Origin: an uncultured Tenacibaculum sp.
Lineage (GTDB): Bacteria; Bacteroidota; Bacteroidia; Flavobacteriales; Flavobacteriaceae
Reading direction: 5' to 3'
DNA length: 64,000 bases
Assembly (NCBI GenBank): GCA_947498055.1
Contig: CANMJA010000005.1
Span: forward strand, 62,001 to 126,000
Below, piece by piece: positions 6,780-15,924 of the stretch; position 1 is the stretch's first letter; every line of letters starts with the position of its first letter. The notes beneath the pieces are model-generated. The model searched no databases, was not told the origin of the DNA, and saw nothing but the letters and a program-made list of their open reading frames with translations. The translations under genes and the position numbers were made by a program.

Positions 6780-9569
6780 TTAAAAGTTATATGATAATGA
6801 GAATTTTAAATCAAGTCCTTTCTTATATGAAAGAATAGTTACATCTTGATTATCTTGAAATCTTTCTATTGCTGGGTTTAAAAGATTCTTAAATGAAAAA
6901 CCTACATTAATGTGATCGTTGATTTTTGATTTTAAAATAAGATCTAAAGTACCATAACCTTTATCTACTAAATTACCTTTACCTTCAGTACCTAATGCAT
7001 AAATTCGATCTGTAAAATAATTAAAAACTAAAGTTGATTGTATATTCATACCATTATTGAAGTCTTTTAAATATGTAAAGTCAGTATTTACTAAAAGATC
7101 TGAAGCTCCAGAAAATCCATCTTCTTCTTTAGAAAAATCTACACTATTACCAGGGTTTTCTTCAATGATTTTCTCTTTATTTAATTCTTGATTATGTACC
7201 ATGTATGATGCATTTAAACCAAAAGTTAATTTATTATTTAAAGTTCTTTCATTAGTTTCAGTTTCTTTATTGAATAAAGATTTTCTAAGTTCAAGTTCAG
7301 CTCCATAAGCAATACCCCAATCTCCTGTATTTGCGTAACTAATATCATTAGAAGCAGAGTTAATAGTTACTTCATTGATAGGGTTTTCTATATATTTTCC
7401 AAATGCGCCAAGTGAAATAATTTCATTTTTTTCAGGGAAATATTCCCATTTTAAATCTACATTGTAGTCATCTGAAGAGTATAAATTAGGGTTACCTAAA
7501 GTATTATTAACTACATCTTCAAAAAGGAAAGGAGCTCTTTCTTTAAACTGAGGTAGTGTATATGTTTTACTTGCAGCAAATTTTAAGTTATTTTGATCAT
7601 CTAAAGTATACTTTAATGAAACTGCCGGTAAAAATTGATTCTCTTCTAATTCACTTTGTCCATTGAATAAAGAGGTGTTGTATAGTAAAGATTGTTTAAT
7701 TTGTTCACCTCTAAATCCGAAGATACCACTAAAACTATCTGAAAATTTGTATTCTAGCTGAAGATAAGCAGCATTTATATTTTGATTACCACCATAAGTT
7801 TGTGGTAGTAATACATCTATTGATGCTCCTAAACCACCTCTAAAAGTATTGATAGTATATAGTCCAGCATTAAAATTTTGTTGATTAAAGTAACTATCTA
7901 AGTTATAAACATCATTAACTATTGGCTGATTCACACCTCTTATAGTAATGGCGAAATTAAATTGGGTTGCATCAAAATCCACATTTTTAAATCTACCACT
8001 ATAACCAAGTTTTAATTTGGCTTTATAAACTTCGTCTTCATCTTTGTTGAATTTATAAGTTACACTTGCATTACCTGCAATTTCTTCTTCTTCTAAGTCA
8101 GAGAAAAATCTGTGATTATCTGAATCGTTACTAATTAATAAGAAAGATTTAGGACCATTAGGTTCTTCATTAACATTAGGTAATACTGTAGATTGTCTTC
8201 TGTCTGGAACTGTATTTTTATTAAAGTTATAAGCTCCTCCCCAATCAAAATCAAATTGATTATTAATTTTATGCTCTCCTAATAATTGATGAACAAATAA
8301 AGTGTTTCTTTGAAAAGTGTTTCTTTGAATTACAGCACCACCTTCTGGAGCATTATCGAAAATATCGTATATACCTTGGTAGTCATCATGACTATTACTA
8401 GAGTTGTTTACCATTAAAGCATTGTACTTAATTTCGTTTCCTTTGTGCTTTAATCTTAAATTACCCATTAAGGTAGTATTTGTATTGTATGAATAAGATT
8501 CTCTTGTAAGATCTCTTCTGGCAACACCAGAAACATTTACATTTCCTCTAGCAACTCCTTGTTTGTATGTATAATCACTATCATAAGATCCTACTGCGAA
8601 GAAACTTAATTTTGTGTTTTCAGTTAAATCAAAAGAATCACCACCTTTAATAGCAATAGAAGTGTTTACCGGAGCTCCGCCCTCTTTTCTATCCCAACTA
8701 GTAGTAAAATTATAATTATTAAGAGGAAAGGCAGGATAATTAGTTTTATAAAAGCCAAAATCACCAGGACCATCAGCACCATAGAAACTACCTTTTTTAT
8801 TTGCTATAGTATTCATGCCAGAACCTAAATTTATTTGCGCAAATCCTTTTCCTTTATATACTTTAGAAGCTATATTGATATTGGCTCCAGCAAAATCCCC
8901 ATAATTTTTAACAGAATATGTTTTGTCTAACCCTATATATTCAACAATATCTGTTGAAAATATGCTTAAGTCGATATTTTTTCTTGAAGGATCATTAGAT
9001 GGTAATGGTAAACCATTAAGTGTAGTAACATTATATCTATCCCCTAAACCTCTTACAACAACACTACCAGACCCTTCTTCTTTAGAAACTCCTGTTGTTT
9101 TTGTAACAGCAGTAGCAACATCACCAACACCCTTTCTTGCTAATTCTTGTGTCCCTATTTTTTGTTCAATAGTAACTGCTTTCTTTTGTTCTAATAAAAG
9201 TGCACTTTCTTTTTCTTTACTAACTGTAGCATTAATTTCAACCTCTTTAAGTTGTTCTCCTCCACTTGCGCCAAGTAATTGATTTACAGTTAGTATTTTT
9301 CCAGCTACCACTGTAATTGGTTTTTCAATAGTCTGATAACCAATAAAACTAAAAACAAGTGTATGATTACCAGCGGCAACAGAAATAGAAAACTTACCAT
9401 CTAAGTCTGTAGTACCACCTATAGATGTACCTTTAATAAATACATTTGCAAATGGTAAAGGCTCACTATTCATTTCTTTGTCAGAAACGGTTCCTTTAAC
9501 AGTTCCTTTGTCTTGAGCAAAAGCAAATTGACAAAGACTAACTAAAGCAATTAAAATAATTTTCTTCAT
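6780..9569 (-). CDS. TonB-dependent outer membrane receptor
   Basis: A 929-residue TBDR. Signal peptide to about residue 19 (FAFAQ), a carboxypeptidase-regulatory-like beta-sandwich (about 22-105; GTVKGTVSDKE to FSFIGYQTI), a plug domain (about 125-240, with VVVRGLGDRYNVTTLNGLPL) and a barrel ending in the aromatic strand LKFSLSYNF. The plug resembles the Oar-like group of receptors. It imports a large or scarce ligand across the outer membrane using TonB/ExbBD energy. The ~100-base gap to the downstream lipoprotein gene has no obvious terminator, so the two are likely one transcription unit. Substrate not deducible from sequence. Confidence 0.93.
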   Translation of the reverse strand: MKKIILIALVSLCQFAFAQDKGTVKGTVSDKEMNSEPLPFANVFIKGTSIGGTTDLDGKFSISVAAGNHTLVFSFIGYQTIEKPITVVAGKILTVNQLLGASGGEQLKEVEINATVSKEKESALLLEQKKAVTIEQKIGTQELARKGVGDVATAVTKTTGVSKEEGSGSVVVRGLGDRYNVTTLNGLPLPSNDPSRKNIDLSIFSTDIVEYIGLDKTYSVKNYGDFAGANINIASKVYKGKGFAQINLGSGMNTIANKKGSFYGADGPGDFGFYKTNYPAFPLNNYNFTTSWDRKEGGAPVNTSIAIKGGDSFDLTENTKLSFFAVGSYDSDYTYKQGVARGNVNVSGVARRDLTRESYSYNTNTTLMGNLRLKHKGNEIKYNALMVNNSSNSHDDYQGIYDIFDNAPEGGAVIQRNTFQRNTLFVHQLLGEHKINNQFDFDWGGAYNFNKNTVPDRRQSTVLPNVNEEPNGPKSFLLISNDSDNHRFFSDLEEEEIAGNASVTYKFNKDEDEVYKAKLKLGYSGRFKNVDFDATQFNFAITIRGVNQPIVNDVYNLDSYFNQQNFNAGLYTINTFRGGLGASIDVLLPQTYGGNQNINAAYLQLEYKFSDSFSGIFGFRGEQIKQSLLYNTSLFNGQSELEENQFLPAVSLKYTLDDQNNLKFAASKTYTLPQFKERAPFLFEDVVNNTLGNPNLYSSDDYNVDLKWEYFPEKNEIISLGAFGKYIENPINEVTINSASNDISYANTGDWGIAYGAELELRKSLFNKETETNERTLNNKLTFGLNASYMVHNQELNKEKIIEENPGNSVDFSKEEDGFSGASDLLVNTDFTYLKDFNNGMNIQSTLVFNYFTDRIYALGTEGKGNLVDKGYGTLDLILKSKINDHINVGFSFKNLLNPAIERFQDNQDVTILSYKKGLDLKFSLSYNF

Positions 9570-9691
9570 TTTTATTTTTATCTAAAATCAATTGCAAAAG
9601 TGTAGTAGTACTGTAAAGAAAAGGTTATTTGTAAATTATGGTTGTATTATTAGAATGTTTATATAATGTTAAGTGAACTTTATAGTAGTTC

Positions 9692-10165
9692 TTATTTAGA
9701 TGGGGTTTTTTGAAGGATCGTCAGTAGTTTTTTAGCATTTAAAAACGTGTTTGCTTCTAGTATAATTTCGTTTTTTGAAGATAAAATAATAGTGCTAGGG
9801 TAGGTTAGTTTGTTGTTAGTTAAAGCAACAGCTATTTCATGAGTTCCTGTATTACCATTTGGTCTGAATTTGAAGATATGATTATTAAAAGATACTTCTT
9901 TTTTAGATTCTGCATTAAAAGATACGAAGTAAAATTTTTCATTTAAAATTTTTACTATGTTTTTATTTTTAAAGGTGTTTTTTTTCATTGCAAAACAGTA
10001 TTTACACCAATCGGTATGTAAAAAAACAACTACAGGTTTTTTTTCTTTTGTTTGTAATTCAGTTATTTCTTCGAAAGAATATTTAATTAATGTTTGAGAG
10101 GTGTTTTTTTGACTAAATCCGCTTAAAAAAATAAAAAATGCTAAAAAAAAGGAATGTTTAAACAT
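9692..10165 (-). CDS. periplasmic thioredoxin-like protein
   Basis: A 157-residue protein with a signal peptide (to about GFSQ) and a thioredoxin fold whose active site reads HTDWCKYCFAMKK (CxxC), followed by the cis-Pro region LTYPSTII. It resembles DUF255/thioredoxin_7-like thiol oxidoreductases that work in the periplasm. It starts one base after the stop of the upstream TBDR gene, so the two are co-transcribed. The receptor's plug carries a CSVC pair, so reduction of that pair or thiol-based handling of a soft metal is a plausible but unproven link. Confidence 0.85.
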   Translation of the reverse strand: MFKHSFFLAFFIFLSGFSQKNTSQTLIKYSFEEITELQTKEKKPVVVFLHTDWCKYCFAMKKNTFKNKNIVKILNEKFYFVSFNAESKKEVSFNNHIFKFRPNGNTGTHEIAVALTNNKLTYPSTIILSSKNEIILEANTFLNAKKLLTILQKTPSK

Positions 10166-10166
10166 G

Positions 10167-12428
10167 TTAGAATATTTTATATCGAAGTCCTAGAAAAGCT
10201 CTTGCTCCTTGGTTAGAAGCATATACATAAGTAGGATCAAACGTTAAGTTAGGTGCAGTAGGATCTAAGTTTTCATCGAAAGGATCAAAAGAACGCAATA
10301 TGCTATTAGCAGCAGGAGTAAAGTTTAATAAGTTTTTGACTCCTCCGAATATCTCAAAATTTGAATTGAATTTTTTAGTTAACTGTATATTTTGAATGCT
10401 ATACCAGGGTGATTTTGGAGCACGAGGATCGTTGTTAAATGCAGGTGTGTTTAAAAGAGGTAATTCCATTGGTGCATATACATTACCTGTGTAATCTAGT
10501 TTAAGGTTAATGGAAGATATGTTATAAGAAAGATTCCAAGTACCACTAAAACTTTCAGTAAGTAATTGTCTTTCCGTAACTCCATTTTCTGTAGTAGATA
10601 CATCCATTAGTGTAGCACCAGCAATAATAGATAAGCCATTTTGCCAAGTAATATTTGTGTTTATAGATATTCCTTTTGAAGTAGCATATCCGTCTAAATT
10701 TGCATAAATAATTTGATCTACATTAGTTTCATAATCTGGAATTATTTTATTGTCAAAATGTGTATAAAAAGCAGTTGCATCTAAGTTTATAATGGTGCTG
10801 TTTTTAGTAACTATATTTTTTACATAATTAATATTTGTATTCCAAGAGGTTTCTGGAAGTAATTCTCCGTCAAAAACTACATCTCTAGAGCCTGTAAGTG
10901 CAGCATGGTCTTCAGTAAAAATATTAGCAACTCTAAAACCATTACCAATGCTAACCCTTAATACGTCTTCATTGTTTTCAGAGTTCCACTTATAATTTAA
11001 TCTAGGAGAAAAGATGCTACCATGTAAACTATTATGATCGTAACGTAAACCTAAAAGAAGTTTGTTGTTTTTTGCTAATTGAATCTCATCTTGCACAAAT
11101 AGACCTGGCAAATGAATGATAGAAGGTTGGTTATTTATGCCTTTAGAATCTAAAGTGGCAAAAGTATTATCATCATAAAACGTATATCTGTAAGCAGCTC
11201 CAACAAGTAAATCATGATGTTTCCCAATAGAAGTGTCCCAAGTTAATTGGCCAAATCCAATATATTGATCTGCATTATATGAAGTGTCTCCATAAAAAGA
11301 ATTTTGATTATGTCCGTTAGTACTAAATTGTAAACTCAATTTTTCAGTTGTAGGTAATTCGTAAGTGCCAAAAGTTTCCCATCTGCTGGTAAAAATACTT
11401 TCACCATACACATCTGTACCACCTCTATGAACAGGTTTCCAGTCAATTTCTCCACCAAACCTATCTTCATACATATATCTACCAGCAATTGTAAAAAGTT
11501 TGTTGCTCTTTCTGTTAAAAGTAAATTTATTAAAAATAGAAATACGGTCTTGTAAGGTAAGATCAGTAAAACCATCCTTATTATTGTCTATCGGGTTTTG
11601 ATAGTTAAAGTAATTGATTCCTAATAAACCATCTGTTTTTCTTAAGTTGTATTTGTAGCCTACATCGGTATTAATTTCTCCCCAAGAACTTCCAAAGGTT
11701 TCTACACTAAGCTTTGGAGCAGAGGAAGGTTTTTTGGTAATAATATTTATAATTCCTCCAACTGCTTCCGATCCATATAAAGTAGAAGCAGGACCTTTCA
11801 CAATTTCAATGCGTTCTACGAGTGCTTGTGGTATTCCAGTTAAACCATATACTGTAGATAAGCCACTAACAATAGGCATTCCGTCTATTAAAACAAAGGT
11901 GTATGGACCTTCTAATCCGTTAATATGAATATCTCCTGTATTACAAACACTACAATTTACTTGTGGGCGAACTCCATTTACATTTTGCATGGATTCAAAT
12001 ACGGAAGAGGCAGGGTTCTTTTTAAAAAAAGTAGGAGAGTATACTTCAACAGCAACAGGGCTGTCTAATTTTTTAACGGCTTTTAAAGTTCCAGAAACAA
12101 CTACTTCCTCCAAATCAGAAGAATCTTCTACTAAAGAAAAATTTTGAGTGATAGTAGTATTCGATTCAATTGTTTTTTTTCTTGCTAGTGTTTTAAAACC
12201 TAAAGCAGAAACTATAATTTTTTGTTTTCCTATGGGGATATTATTGATAGAATAGTTTCCGTTTTCATCTGTTGAAGCTCCTAAACTTGTTCCGCTAATG
12301 TAAACATCAATAGAACTCATAGGTTTTTCTTTAAAAGTAATTTTTCCTTTTACACTCCCTTTTTGCGAATAGGAAAGAAGGGAAAAAGAAAAAAAAAGAA
12401 AAGAAATACAGGTGTTTTTAAGATGCAT
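10167..12428 (-). CDS. TonB-dependent receptor, probably for a metal or metal chelate
   Basis: A 753-residue TBDR: signal peptide (to LSYSQ), carboxypeptidase-regulatory-like domain (about 22-105), plug (about 115-230, VRPQVNCSVCNTGDIHINGL and VERIEIVKGPASTLYGSEAV) and a barrel ending LGLRYKIF. The GPASTLYGSEAVGGIINIITK segment is classic for siderophore/vitamin receptors. A CxxC pair in the plug is unusual and could bind a metal. It is transcribed divergently from a DtxR-type regulator and metal ABC importer and has an operator-like palindrome across its promoter, so import of Mn or Fe is the best guess; copper cannot be excluded. Confidence 0.92.
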   Translation of the reverse strand: MHLKNTCISFLFFSFSLLSYSQKGSVKGKITFKEKPMSSIDVYISGTSLGASTDENGNYSINNIPIGKQKIIVSALGFKTLARKKTIESNTTITQNFSLVEDSSDLEEVVVSGTLKAVKKLDSPVAVEVYSPTFFKKNPASSVFESMQNVNGVRPQVNCSVCNTGDIHINGLEGPYTFVLIDGMPIVSGLSTVYGLTGIPQALVERIEIVKGPASTLYGSEAVGGIINIITKKPSSAPKLSVETFGSSWGEINTDVGYKYNLRKTDGLLGINYFNYQNPIDNNKDGFTDLTLQDRISIFNKFTFNRKSNKLFTIAGRYMYEDRFGGEIDWKPVHRGGTDVYGESIFTSRWETFGTYELPTTEKLSLQFSTNGHNQNSFYGDTSYNADQYIGFGQLTWDTSIGKHHDLLVGAAYRYTFYDDNTFATLDSKGINNQPSIIHLPGLFVQDEIQLAKNNKLLLGLRYDHNSLHGSIFSPRLNYKWNSENNEDVLRVSIGNGFRVANIFTEDHAALTGSRDVVFDGELLPETSWNTNINYVKNIVTKNSTIINLDATAFYTHFDNKIIPDYETNVDQIIYANLDGYATSKGISINTNITWQNGLSIIAGATLMDVSTTENGVTERQLLTESFSGTWNLSYNISSINLKLDYTGNVYAPMELPLLNTPAFNNDPRAPKSPWYSIQNIQLTKKFNSNFEIFGGVKNLLNFTPAANSILRSFDPFDENLDPTAPNLTFDPTYVYASNQGARAFLGLRYKIF

Positions 12429-12446
12429 CGTAAGATAAATTTAATA

Positions 12447-12454
12447 CAAATATA
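12447..12454 (-). promoter_or_regulatory. -7 promoter element of the metal-type TBDR gene
   Basis: Minus-strand TATATTTG fits TAnnTTTG and leaves a leader of roughly a dozen bases before the ATG at 12428. The palindrome at 12461-12480 falls where RNA polymerase would contact the spacer. Confidence 0.6.
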
Positions 12455-12460
12455 AAATAA

Positions 12461-12480
12461 TTTTTAGACGTGACTAAAAA
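12461..12480. promoter_or_regulatory. operator-like palindrome 1 (putative DtxR/MntR-type box)
   Basis: TTTTTAGACGTGACTAAAAA has 7-base arms TTTTTAG/CTAAAAA around ACGTGA. It lies immediately upstream of the -7 element of the TBDR gene, a repressing position. A related site lies 24 bases away. Confidence 0.6.
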
Positions 12481-12484
12481 TTAT

Positions 12485-12502
12485 ATTAAACGTGCCAAAA
12501 TT
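12485..12502. promoter_or_regulatory. operator-like site 2 (putative DtxR/MntR-type box)
   Basis: ATTAAACGTGCCAAAATT shares TTArACGTGnCnAAA with site 1 and ends just before the -7 element of the regulator operon (12506-12513), so the regulator may control its own operon. Confidence 0.5.
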
Positions 12503-12505
12503 TTG

Positions 12506-12513
12506 TATATTTG
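12506..12513 (+). promoter_or_regulatory. -7 promoter element of the DtxR-importer operon
   Basis: TATATTTG; the start codon lies about 110 bases downstream, giving a long leader. Confidence 0.6.
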
Positions 12514-12622
12514 TAATAACATGATTTACGATAAAAATTTTCGCATATATCAGTTCGAGTTTTTTTATGAAGGATAATTCCACTCGAAGTGATAAAAAAT
12601 AGTTATAAATAATAAAAATCAA

Positions 12623-13279
12623 ATGTTTTCACAATCTGAAGAAAATTATATAAAAGCAATTTATCATTTAGCTGTTGATTCTTCTGTAAAAGGGATTAGT
12701 ACCAATGCTATTGCTAAGAAATTAGCGACTAAAGCATCTTCGGTTACAGATATGATAAAGAAGCTTTCTGAGAAGAAAGTAGTTGTTTATAAAAAATACC
12801 AAGGAGTAACTTTAACAGATTTTGGTAAAAAAACAGCAACGAATATTATTCGAAAGCATCGCTTGTGGGAAGTTTTTTTAGTAGAAAAATTAAATTTTTC
12901 GTGGGATGAGGTGCACGAGGTGGCTGAGCAATTAGAGCATATAAAATCTCCTAAACTAATTAATGAATTAGATGCTTTTTTAGGTTTTCCTAAACGAGAT
13001 CCTCATGGAGATCCGATACCAGATAGTGAAGGAAATTTACAAATTATAGAAAAAAGTTTGTTAGCTATTTTAAACAAAGGAGAAGAAGGTATTTGTGTAG
13101 GAGTAGATGACACTTCTTCAGAATTTTTACAATTTTTAGATAAACAAGAAATAGCATTAGGCAAACGTATAAAAGTGATAGAAAAAGAACCTTTTGATGG
13201 CTCTTTTCTAATTAAAATAGATGATAAAGAATTGTCTATTTCAAATAAGATAGCAAATAATTTATACATTCAGAAATAA
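12623..13279 (+). CDS. DtxR/MntR-family metal-dependent transcriptional regulator
   Basis: A 218-residue regulator. Residues 1-65 form the winged helix (SEENYIKAIYHLA, then the recognition helix KASSVTDMIKKL). The dimerisation and metal domain (about 66-140) has IIRKHRLWEVFL, HEVAEQLEHI and DPHGDPIPD, holding the His/Glu ligands of the family. A C-terminal SH3-like FeoA domain (about 150-215) follows. Such proteins repress metal uptake when Mn(II) or Fe(II) is plentiful. The gene heads the importer operon, its stop codon abutting the next ATG, and two similar operator-like sites sit upstream, so it probably represses both itself and the divergent receptor. Confidence 0.93.
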   Translation: MFSQSEENYIKAIYHLAVDSSVKGISTNAIAKKLATKASSVTDMIKKLSEKKVVVYKKYQGVTLTDFGKKTATNIIRKHRLWEVFLVEKLNFSWDEVHEVAEQLEHIKSPKLINELDAFLGFPKRDPHGDPIPDSEGNLQIIEKSLLAILNKGEEGICVGVDDTSSEFLQFLDKQEIALGKRIKVIEKEPFDGSFLIKIDDKELSISNKIANNLYIQK

Positions 13280-14194
13280 ATGAAAAAATATATATACACA
13301 ATAGTTTTATTGTTAATAGTAAGTTGTAAGCCAAAAGAGAAGACTAAAAATGGAAAACTTCAAGTAGTTACTACCACTACCATGATTACTGATTTAGTGA
13401 AAAATATAGGTGGAGATAAATTGGAGGTAAAAGGACTAATGGGAGCTGGGGTAGATCCTCATTTATACAAAGCAAGTGAAGGAGATGTAAGCAAGTTGTT
13501 TAATGCAGATGTTATTATTTATAATGGAATACATTTAGAAGGAAAATTAGAGGAAGTATTTGAAAAAATGCGTCATCAAAATAAAAAAACAATCGCAGTT
13601 TCAAATGCTATAGAAAAAAGTACCTTAATACGATCTGAACTTTTTGCTTCAAATTACGATCCACATATTTGGTTTGACATTTCTAATTGGAAAATCATTA
13701 CCAAATACTTAATTAAAAAATTGTCAGAATTAGATGTTAAAAACGCCAGTGTTTATCAAGAAAATGGGAATGCGTATTTAAAAAAATTAGCAAACCTTAA
13801 AGAAGAAATAGCAAGAACAATTAATTCCTTACCTGTTGAAAAAAGAATATTAGTAACTGCGCACGATGCGTTTAATTATTTCGGAAAAGCATTTCAATTT
13901 AATGTAGTTGGTTTGCAAGGATTATCAACAGCAACAGAGGCTGGTGTAAAAGACGTGCAAAAAATGGCAAATTTTATTATTGATAATAAAGTGAAATCGA
14001 TTTTTGTAGAAACATCCGTACCAAAAAGAACGGTAGAAGCATTACAAGAAGCAGTGAAATCTAAAGGACATGAAATTACTATTGGAGGAACATTATATTC
14101 AGATGCATTAGGAGATGCAGGAACGATTGAAGGAACATACATAGGAATGTACAAGCATAATGTGAAAACAATTGTAGAAGCATTGCGAGAATAA
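13280..14194 (+). CDS. metal ABC transporter substrate-binding lipoprotein (TroA/MntA type)
   Basis: A 304-residue periplasmic metal-binding protein of the ZnuA/TroA cluster. The signal MKKYIYTIVLLLIVSC gives a lipidated Cys16. Likely ligands are His61 (VDPHLYK), the His of YDPHIWFD, the Glu of IFVETSVP and the Asp of YSDALGDAG: a His-His-Glu-Asp set typical of Mn/Fe-binding members, and there is no His-rich loop as in ZnuA. It delivers metal to the permeases encoded downstream. The ATG follows the regulator stop with no gap. Confidence 0.93.
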   Translation: MKKYIYTIVLLLIVSCKPKEKTKNGKLQVVTTTTMITDLVKNIGGDKLEVKGLMGAGVDPHLYKASEGDVSKLFNADVIIYNGIHLEGKLEEVFEKMRHQNKKTIAVSNAIEKSTLIRSELFASNYDPHIWFDISNWKIITKYLIKKLSELDVKNASVYQENGNAYLKKLANLKEEIARTINSLPVEKRILVTAHDAFNYFGKAFQFNVVGLQGLSTATEAGVKDVQKMANFIIDNKVKSIFVETSVPKRTVEALQEAVKSKGHEITIGGTLYSDALGDAGTIEGTYIGMYKHNVKTIVEALRE

Positions 14195-14203
14195 AATAAG
14201 GTT

Positions 14204-14944
14204 ATGGAGCAAAAAAAATTAGCAGTAACTGTAGATGATTTAACGGTAGCTTATAATTACAAACCCGTTTTATGGGATATTGATTTAGCAATACCAGAAG
14301 GTGTAATGATGGCAATTGTAGGGCCGAATGGAGCAGGGAAATCTACTTTAATAAAAGCGATTTTAGGAATTATAGATCCAATTGCAGGAAGTGTTGCTAT
14401 TTATGGAAAGCCTTATAAAAAGCAGCGTAAATTAGTAGGGTACGTACCGCAAAAAGGAAGTGTAGATTGGGATTTTCCAACCACAGCACTAGATGTAGTA
14501 ATGATGGGAACGTATGGTAGTTTGGGTTGGGTTAAAAGGCCTGGTAAAAAAGAAAAGAAGATTGCTCTAGAAGCGTTGGAGAAAGTGGGAATGCTTTCTT
14601 TTAAAGAACGCCAAATAAGTCAACTATCTGGCGGGCAGCAGCAACGTGTTTTTTTAGCAAGGGCATTGGCGCAAGATGCTGCTATTTATTTTATGGATGA
14701 GCCTTTTCAGGGAGTAGATGCGACTACAGAAATAGCAATTATTAATATTTTAAAAGAGTTACGAAAAGCAGGGAAAACGGTAATTGTAGTACATCATGAT
14801 TTACAAACAGTTCCTGAATATTTTGATTGGGTTACTTTTTTAAATGTAAAGAAAATTGCAACTGGCCCCGTAAAAGATATTTTTAACGATAGTAATTTAA
14901 CCAAAACTTATGGGATTAATTACAAAGTAAGTGTGCAACAATAA
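14204..14944 (+). CDS. metal ABC transporter ATP-binding protein
   Basis: A 246-residue ATPase of the ZnuC/MntB type. Walker [10 protein letters not shown] (about residue 45), Q-loop [12 protein letters not shown], signature LSGGQQQR, Walker [10 protein letters not shown] and switch His VIVVHHD are all intact. The WDFP stretch after the Q-loop is common in Mn/Fe/Zn importers. It powers the membrane proteins encoded at 15.9-18.2 kb, from which it is separated by two unrelated small genes. The intervening ~100 bases (14945-15043) are AT-rich with repeated TTAG/TTTAG words and no clear terminator. Confidence 0.93.
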   Translation: MEQKKLAVTVDDLTVAYNYKPVLWDIDLAIPEGVMMAIVGPNGAGKSTLIKAILGIIDPIAGSVAIYGKPYKKQRKLVGYVPQKGSVDWDFPTTALDVVMMGTYGSLGWVKRPGKKEKKIALEALEKVGMLSFKERQISQLSGGQQQRVFLARALAQDAAIYFMDEPFQGVDATTEIAIINILKELRKAGKTVIVVHHDLQTVPEYFDWVTFLNVKKIATGPVKDIFNDSNLTKTYGINYKVSVQQ

Positions 14945-15043
14945 GTTTAGAGCTTAGATTTTTAGTTTGTAGAGATTAGAAATGAAAGAGATTCTATGTT
15001 AGGTTTTTAGTTTATGAAGGTTGGTTTTTGATAAAAATAAATT

Positions 15044-15487
15044 ATGGATATTAATACTGTTATTCCTGTTTTTATGTTTTCACTCATTTTTATTCTTGTA
15101 ATTATTGGATTAATTTATACTATTAGAAATAATAGTTCTCTTAAAGAGGTTTTGATTAACAAAAAAATAATAGGATCATTTAAGAATCTTAGTTTAATAG
15201 ATACTGAGTCAATGGGAATCAATTTTTGGAATGGAACAATGACAATTTATGAAGGTTATATTTTTATTGAAAAAACGAATTATTTTCATCTCATTGTTAA
15301 AGATAAAAACTCTTCTATCAGAAAAAAAACTATGACTATAAGTTTTAAAGAATGTGTTTTAGGAAAAAATAATAGTTTAATTATCACGGGAACTAAACAC
15401 CGAGTTCTTTCTAAAAACACTATTAAGATTAAAATAAAATCAAAAAATATAGATGATTTATATAGGATTCATGAATTAATAAATTAG
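15044..15487 (+). CDS. membrane-anchored protein of unknown function
   Basis: A 147-residue protein with one N-terminal transmembrane helix (about residues 7-28) and a basic, beta-rich soluble part with many Lys/Ile/Ser residues (for example SKNTIKIKIKSKNIDDLYRI). I recognise no family. It lies between the ATPase and permease genes of a metal importer, an unusual place, and is followed 10 bases later by another small membrane protein gene; the pair may have been inserted together. No role in metal uptake is evident from the sequence. Confidence 0.7.
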   Translation: MDINTVIPVFMFSLIFILVIIGLIYTIRNNSSLKEVLINKKIIGSFKNLSLIDTESMGINFWNGTMTIYEGYIFIEKTNYFHLIVKDKNSSIRKKTMTISFKECVLGKNNSLIITGTKHRVLSKNTIKIKIKSKNIDDLYRIHELIN

Positions 15488-15496
15488 GATTATAGT

Positions 15497-15904
15497 ATGA
15501 AGAAAGAAGATGAAATACAGGTGAATAAGGTTTTGAATATGGGACAACTATTTGTAAATCTTCCAGTAATGATTGTGATGTTTGGATTAATGTGGCTTTC
15601 ATATTATCTGAAGGAAGCAGAAATTATCTCAATGATGTTAACATCTTTTGGTTTTATTTTATCATTTATTTTAGGCTGGTTAACATGGTCTGTACTTGTG
15701 CCGTTATGGAGGATTTGGGCTTTTGGTAAAATAGAAGAAGAATTCTATTATTATTTAAAACAAGAAGCCATATATGCTATGTTGATTTGGCCGGATGGGA
15801 GTTTTTTTGAAAAAACAGAGATACGTACAAAAGAGCAAAAATTAAAGATAAAGGCTATAAATGATAAGATTGATGAATTAATGGAAGATGAATATAATTA
15901 CTAA
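15497..15904 (+). CDS. two-helix membrane protein of unknown function
   Basis: A 135-residue protein with two transmembrane segments (about 14-36 and 44-68, the second rich in Trp: GWLTWSVLVPLWRIWAFG) and a charged C-terminal tail (KTEIRTKEQKLKIKAINDKIDELMEDE). No recognised family. Together with the preceding gene it splits the importer operon, and the permease reading frame starts about 20 bases after its stop. Confidence 0.72.
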   Translation: MKKEDEIQVNKVLNMGQLFVNLPVMIVMFGLMWLSYYLKEAEIISMMLTSFGFILSFILGWLTWSVLVPLWRIWAFGKIEEEFYYYLKQEAIYAMLIWPDGSFFEKTEIRTKEQKLKIKAINDKIDELMEDEYNY

Positions 15905-15924
15905 CCACTAAAAAACTAAATACT

